The position numbers and the translations under genes were made by a program. From NCBI GenBank assembly GCA_038319625.1, contig JBBQDK010000120.1, forward strand, positions 1-9,471: a stretch of 9,471 nt of DNA, read 5' to 3'. This DNA is from JBBQDK01 sp038319625 (lineage in GTDB: Bacteria; Pseudomonadota; Gammaproteobacteria; JBBQDK01). Positions 6,785 to 9,471 of the stretch are shown piece by piece. The stretch's first letter is position 1; the number at the start of each line of letters is the position of its first letter. The notes under the pieces were generated by a model. That model saw only the letters and a list, made by a program, of their open reading frames with translations, was not told the DNA's origin and searched no databases.

Positions 6785-6819
6785 CCACTGAGGCGCAGAG
6801 GCGCAGAGTACACAGAGAA
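6785..6819. repeat. Imperfect 9-nt tandem array, CRCAGAG unit
   Basis: Four units of eight or nine bases can be read: CCACTGAGG, CGCAGAGG, CGCAGAGTA and CACAGAGAA. Arrays of this kind are often seen in intergenic regions of environmental proteobacteria. The unit differs from the CCAAGRA unit of the arrays at 2354 and 7202 but shares the nine-base period. No reading frame is associated. Confidence 0.6.
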
Positions 6820-6830
6820 AAGTTAAATGA

Positions 6831-6849
6831 CCCCCGGCAAAGCTGGGGG
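6831..6849. terminator. CCCCCGGC hairpin, possible weak terminator
   Basis: CCCCCGGC (6831-6838) pairs with GCTGGGGG (6842-6849) around AAA, with one G-T wobble. On the plus strand it is followed by CTTCTTT, a poor U-tract. There is no plus-strand gene ending nearby, so a dispersed palindrome is at least as likely as a terminator. A near-identical hairpin is at 7167-7185. Confidence 0.35.
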
Positions 6850-6923
6850 CTTCTTTGCTAGCGCACCAAAGGCCCTCATAAATACTTGCGCCGCCTGAAG
6901 GTGACAAATCTACCACTGTCACT

Positions 6924-6992
6924 CCCTCTCCCTCCGGGAGAGGGTTGGGGTGAGGGGATCAGATTCGCGCATTGATTTTAATCCCCTCATCC
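6924..6992. repeat. CCTCTCCC-family hairpin with flanking inverted repeat
   Basis: CCCTCTCCC (6924-6932) pairs perfectly with GGGAGAGGG (6936-6944) around TCC. The following GGGTGAGGGGAT (6948-6959) is complementary at 11 of 12 positions to ATCCCCTCATCC (6981-6992). Together they could form two adjacent stem-loops. This is the central element of the spacer between yheS and the dioxygenase gene. Confidence 0.6.
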
Positions 6993-7048
6993 TCGGCAAC
7001 TGCTCCTGGCGTTGCCCTACCTCCTGTATCCCTGCAGTCGTGGCCTTG

Positions 7049-7085
7049 TCCCTGAGGGAAGAGCGCGTAGCGCGAAGGGTGCAGG
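7049..7085. repeat. Degraded copy of the hairpin repeat
   Basis: The interval has CCCTGAGGGAAGAGCGCGTAGC followed by GCGAAGGGTGCAGG. It resembles the GGGGAGAGCGTAGCGAGGGG tail of the repeat at 211-262, including the shared AGAGCG..TAGCG core. GCGCGTAGCGCG (7062-7073) is nearly palindromic. It is probably a diverged member of the same family. Confidence 0.4.
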
Positions 7086-7166
7086 GGCTTTCTTTTCGGT
7101 CGCCGTGCTATTCGTTACGCCTGTTCATTTACTACTGACCGCCGTACCGGTCAAACCTTTTCTAGT

Positions 7167-7185
7167 CCCCCGGCAGAGCCGGGGG
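7167..7185. terminator. CCCCCGGC hairpin, possible terminator
   Basis: CCCCCGGC (7167-7174) pairs perfectly with GCCGGGGG (7178-7185) around AGA. It lies about 70 bp past the stop of the minus-strand dioxygenase gene and so could limit read-through. On the minus strand it is followed by ACTAGAAAA rather than T's, so it is not a classic intrinsic terminator in that direction. On the plus strand only TTT follows. Confidence 0.4.
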
Positions 7186-7201
7186 TTTACCTAAACAGAT
7201 T

Positions 7202-7228
7202 TTCTTGGCGTTCTTGGTGTCCTTGGCG
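7202..7228. repeat. 9-nt tandem array, three units
   Basis: TTCTTGGCG, TTCTTGGTG and TCCTTGGCG follow one another. On the minus strand they read CGCCAAGGA, CACCAAGAA, CGCCAAGAA, which is the same unit family as TGCCAAGGA at 2354-2380. The array begins 27 bp past the stop of the dioxygenase gene. Confidence 0.7.
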
Positions 7229-7254
7229 GTTGATGGTTCTTTCCAGACCTTCTT

Positions 7255-8169
7255 TTATTCGTCCCAGTGCGTGTTCTCGATACGGTCGTAATAGCGGGCC
7301 CGGTACAACAAACGATGCTGCGTTTCGTCGTCTTTGAATCCAGCCCGGTCGTGCAACACGTTATTGCTGATAAGGCCCATCCCAGGCTCGAGCAGACCGC
7401 GATAGATGAAGGGTGAATCGCTAGCCAGTATCCGCGTTAGGCAGGCCACCGCGGCGGTTGTGGCGGCATCGTCTTTCCAGCGCACGCTGTGCGTTCGCGC
7501 GGTGTAGCGCATGTGCAGATCGCCCGTGAGCGGATCGACGGAGAATACCGGCCCGGTCTGATCCTGGCGCGCGGCCAAGTCACCGTCCATGCGCGCAGGG
7601 ATTGTCATCGCATCGTCCACCATCAGGGCACGTATGTGCTCGGAATTATCCTCACGCAACAACAAATAGGCGATTTCATGGTCCAGCAGGGCATTCTCAC
7701 CGCCCTGCGCTGCATGCTGTTCGCAGTGCAGCAGCAGGCCGTGTATCTGATGCTCGAGCGTATTGTAATAACCATCCGTATGCCATTTGATGGCTCGGTC
7801 ACTGTAAGGAATGAACTGCTTGCGGTCGCCGGTATCCACCACCTTGAGCGAGGTCAGACCATCATCATCCGCCAACCAGTTGCGATCCAGGCGCAGCAGA
7901 CCCAGTTGCCGGCCTATGGCCAACGGCACCTCACGTTTGCCAGAGGCGGAGGATACGTAAATCGCCATATTGCTCTTGCGACAACGCGCCAGGATGGCCT
8001 GACGCTCGCTGTCACGCAAAGCCAGGGGATCTTTGATCTCGACCACCAGATCACCAAGGCTGGCCGGTTGTCCGCTCAACTTGCGATCCCGCCAGCGCTG
8101 ATAGGCCGTCGTATTGCCGAGTTGGAATGGGTTGTCGAGCAGTTCAGGCAGGCTGTACGGTGCGGGCAT
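7255..8169 (-). CDS. TauD/TfdA-family Fe(II)/2-oxoglutarate-dependent dioxygenase
   Basis: A 304-residue soluble enzyme of the TauD/TfdA family. These use Fe(II), oxygen and 2-oxoglutarate to hydroxylate a substrate; this one's substrate cannot be read from the sequence. With the start chosen here, the iron-binding facial triad is H130 and D132 in KWHTDGYYN plus H273 in VLHDRAGF. R286, 13 residues after H273 in HRLLYRAR, is the probable 2-oxoglutarate ligand. The start at 8169 is set by AGAGG nine bases upstream; a longer frame from 8235 would cross a palindrome and has no such signal. Length is usual for the family. It has no same-strand neighbour close enough for a clear operon: downstream is the repeat island, upstream a dead ORF6N gene. 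No sulfonate transporter genes are in view, so taurine use is not implied. Confidence 0.88.
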   Translation of the reverse strand: MPAPYSLPELLDNPFQLGNTTAYQRWRDRKLSGQPASLGDLVVEIKDPLALRDSERQAILARCRKSNMAIYVSSASGKREVPLAIGRQLGLLRLDRNWLADDDGLTSLKVVDTGDRKQFIPYSDRAIKWHTDGYYNTLEHQIHGLLLHCEQHAAQGGENALLDHEIAYLLLREDNSEHIRALMVDDAMTIPARMDGDLAARQDQTGPVFSVDPLTGDLHMRYTARTHSVRWKDDAATTAAVACLTRILASDSPFIYRGLLEPGMGLISNNVLHDRAGFKDDETQHRLLYRARYYDRIENTHWDE

Positions 8170-8178
8170 GATCTTGAT

Positions 8179-8183
8179 CCTCT
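8179..8183 (-). promoter_or_regulatory. Ribosome binding site that fixes the dioxygenase start
   Basis: Minus-strand AGAGG lies nine bases before the ATG at 8169. It is among the better Shine-Dalgarno sequences of the window and favours the 304-residue product over the 326-residue alternative. Confidence 0.6.
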
Positions 8184-8229
8184 GAGTGACAAGGCAGATG
8201 AGCCTAGCAGTGCCGGTTGTGACAGCGCA

Positions 8230-8241
8230 TGACATATGTCA
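8230..8241. promoter_or_regulatory. 12-bp perfect palindrome upstream of the dioxygenase gene
   Basis: TGACATATGTCA is its own reverse complement and lies about 60 bp upstream of the dioxygenase start. On the minus strand it contains TTGACA when its neighbouring T is included, so it may overlap a -35 box and act as an operator. No good -10 box follows at 16-18 bp. It also overlaps the presumed end of the decayed ORF6N gene, so chance is possible. Confidence 0.3.
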
Positions 8242-8282
8242 AACGGCAAAGGAAAGGCTGATAATTCCCTTCCGATTTGATG

Positions 8283-8504
8283 TGGCTTTATCAATTCTCG
8301 GATATTGTCGAAGACCACCTTGAGCTGCGTATCGTATTTGCTCTCCAACGCCGCCAGCTTACTGGCCTGCTCCACATTCGAAGTCAGCAACTGCCACAGA
8401 TGGAAGAAGGCACGCACGAACCCGATGTTGACTTGGACCGCCCGAGAACTGCGCAGGACGCTGGAGAGCATAGCGACGCCTTACTCGGTGACGGCGTAGG
8501 GCAG
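8283..8504 (-). pseudogene. Remnant of an ORF6N-domain (phage antirepressor-like) gene
   Basis: In one minus-strand frame these bases read LPYAVTE, stop, GVAMLSSVL, then RSSRAVQVNIGFVRAFFHLW and, further on, SKLAALESKYDTQLKVVFD followed by NIRELIKP. Intact ORF6N proteins typically carry 'LPYAFTEQGVAMLSSVL', 'RAVQVN', a helical 'KLAALE.KYD' region and 'VVFDAIR.LM' near the end, so this is the C-terminal half of such a gene. The stop at 8481-8483 is TAA where a Gln codon (CAA) is expected, a single C-to-T change. A second stop, TAG, is at 8508-8510. The DNA-binding half upstream (8505 to about 8620) is not readable in one frame; faint similarity suggests frameshifts. ORF6N proteins occur in phages and mobile islands. 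The remnant could in principle initiate at 8471 but would run into the next gene out of frame, so expression as a useful protein is unlikely. Confidence 0.75.
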
Positions 8505-8664
8505 GGCCTACCGGGCACCGCTCAGTGTTGCACTTGACCGACTGCACTAGCAGCTTCGTTTCGACCTGAGCGAGCCACGAGCGGCATGAACAGGTCGATG
8601 TATGCTCTTCCGGATGCACACAATTTGAACCCTGATCTTTCCTTGATGCACGGATCAGTGATAG

Positions 8665-9471
8665 TCAAGCAATCAGCTTCAATCGATGATTCCCCGCAAC
8701 CTCCTTTAGAGCTTTATCACTCACACCAGCCTGCTTCGCAAATTCCGGCCAGCGTTCCACCGCCATCACGACCTCGTTGATAACCCCGTCGGGCTTCGAA
8801 AGGCTTATTGAGTCACTCACAGCGATGAGATCTTCCTTTGTGAAATGGTCGCGTTTACCGTTCAGACTCATTTGGTGCTGATGGGTCCATTGCCCCGCCG
8901 GGTTGTGCGAATAAATCACATCGTAGGCGGGCGACAATCGCCACTCACCATCCCGCGCCATCAAAAATGCAATATTTTTAGTATGATCATCCTGATCGCG
9001 GGCAATGACGTTAAAGACCATGCGTCGATACTGCTGGATGGCATCGGACTTTTTCAGGCGCAGCTTGCGCATCACAGCGAAAGCTTGCTCATAGCTATAG
9101 GCGCCTGCCCTATTAAAATCGAAATGTGCGATACCGCAGAGCGATTGTAGATGGAGCTTTTCACCGTCCACGCGATCAAAGCGTTTCGTCATGAAATGCG
9201 CGCGTCCGTTTTCTTCCAGCAACCGGGATTCCATCATGTCGATGCCGGCGGCTTTGGCCATTAAATAATAGGCATATTCAATCCGGCCATAACCGCCGGG
9301 TTCGCCCAATTCAAGATCGGTGACGCCGTCAAATTTCAGTATCCACTGCTGGTAGCCCTTGGGCGCCTTGGCTTGCCCGGAGAGGACATTGCCCTGGTCA
9401 TCCATGGCGATAACCGCCTTGGGTCGTGCACCACCCGCCGACGTACCCACACGCAAAATATCCATGATAGC
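8665..9471 (-). CDS. hipA: HipA-family toxin serine/threonine kinase, N-terminus cut by window edge
   Basis: HipA is the toxin of a type II toxin-antitoxin pair; E. coli HipA phosphorylates glutamyl-tRNA synthetase and triggers dormancy, and relatives have other targets. About 268 residues are present; whole proteins are near 440, so some 170 N-terminal residues lie beyond base 9471. The frame is open to the edge, so the ATG at 9465 is not taken as the start. Counting from that Met, visible motifs are the glycine-rich loop VGTSAGGARPK (6-16), whose Ser9 may correspond to the autophosphorylated Ser of HipA. LKFDG (43-47) holds the ATP-binding Lys, DDHTKN (159-164) holds the catalytic Asp and metal-binding Asn, and SPAYDV (178-183) holds the metal-binding Asp. 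All key kinase residues are kept, so the enzyme is probably active. The antitoxin HipB gene, normally just upstream, would be outside the window. Confidence 0.9.
   Translation of the reverse strand, partial: AIMDILRVGTSAGGARPKAVIAMDDQGNVLSGQAKAPKGYQQWILKFDGVTDLELGEPGGYGRIEYAYYLMAKAAGIDMMESRLLEENGRAHFMTKRFDRVDGEKLHLQSLCGIAHFDFNRAGAYSYEQAFAVMRKLRLKKSDAIQQYRRMVFNVIARDQDDHTKNIAFLMARDGEWRLSPAYDVIYSHNPAGQWTHQHQMSLNGKRDHFTKEDLIAVSDSISLSKPDGVINEVVMAVERWPEFAKQAGVSDKALKEVAGNHRLKLIA

Noticed and set aside
7489..8232. 247-codon plus-strand open frame antisense to the dioxygenase gene
   Set aside because: The minus-strand frame has the full HTD...H...R dioxygenase motif; this one has no recognisable motif.
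8170..8235. 22-residue N-terminal extension of the dioxygenase
   Set aside because: The internal ATG at 8169 has AGAGG nine bases upstream, whereas the upstream ATG has no such site and lies within a palindrome.
8076..8471. 131-codon minus-strand frame as an intact gene
   Set aside because: Its first half is the ORF6N remnant, but the rest runs out of frame through the start of the dioxygenase gene. It lacks the N-terminal ORF6N domain and follows two stops.

Overview
This 9,471-base window looks like chromosomal DNA of a gammaproteobacterium. The main reasons are a close match to gammaproteobacterial release factor RF3, a YheS-type ABC-F protein, a DUF3025 protein and moderately high G+C. 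I cannot name a genus from the sequence alone. Almost all genes lie on the minus strand; the one clear exception is the small methyltransferase-like membrane protein at 3308-3772.

Layout, left to right. At 1-129 is the N-terminus of a minus-strand protein with a twin-arginine signal, possibly a methionine sulfoxide reductase B; the rest is off the window. About 570 bp of non-coding DNA with two dispersed repeats follow. Next are prfC (702-2282), a repeat-bearing spacer, a WbuC-family cupin (2641-3126), an isoprenylcysteine-methyltransferase-like membrane protein on the plus strand (3308-3772), a DUF3025 protein that overlaps it tail to tail (3753-4631), a multi-hairpin repeat (4717-4841), the ABC-F gene yheS (4859-6715), a 540-bp island packed with repeats (6716-7254), and a TauD/TfdA-family Fe(II)/2-oxoglutarate dioxygenase (7255-8169). 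The right end is accessory in character. It holds the decayed remnant of an ORF6N-domain gene with at least two in-frame stops (8283-8504), then the C-terminal two thirds of a HipA-family toxin kinase (8665 to the edge). HipA's N-terminus, and any HipB antitoxin, would lie beyond base 9471.

The genes do not form one pathway. prfC and yheS both act on ribosomes (termination and, by family, ABC-F translation support) but lie 2.6 kb apart with unrelated genes between them. I see no coherent new multi-gene system. The least ordinary content is the intergenic DNA: several families of short dispersed repeats (9-nt tandem arrays, a CCTCTCCC hairpin family, CCCCCGGC hairpins, a GGGTTA/TAACCC multi-hairpin element and a 22-bp motif) fill nearly every spacer between intact genes. 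The dead ORF6N gene next to hipA suggests a site of past mobile-element or phage-related insertion.
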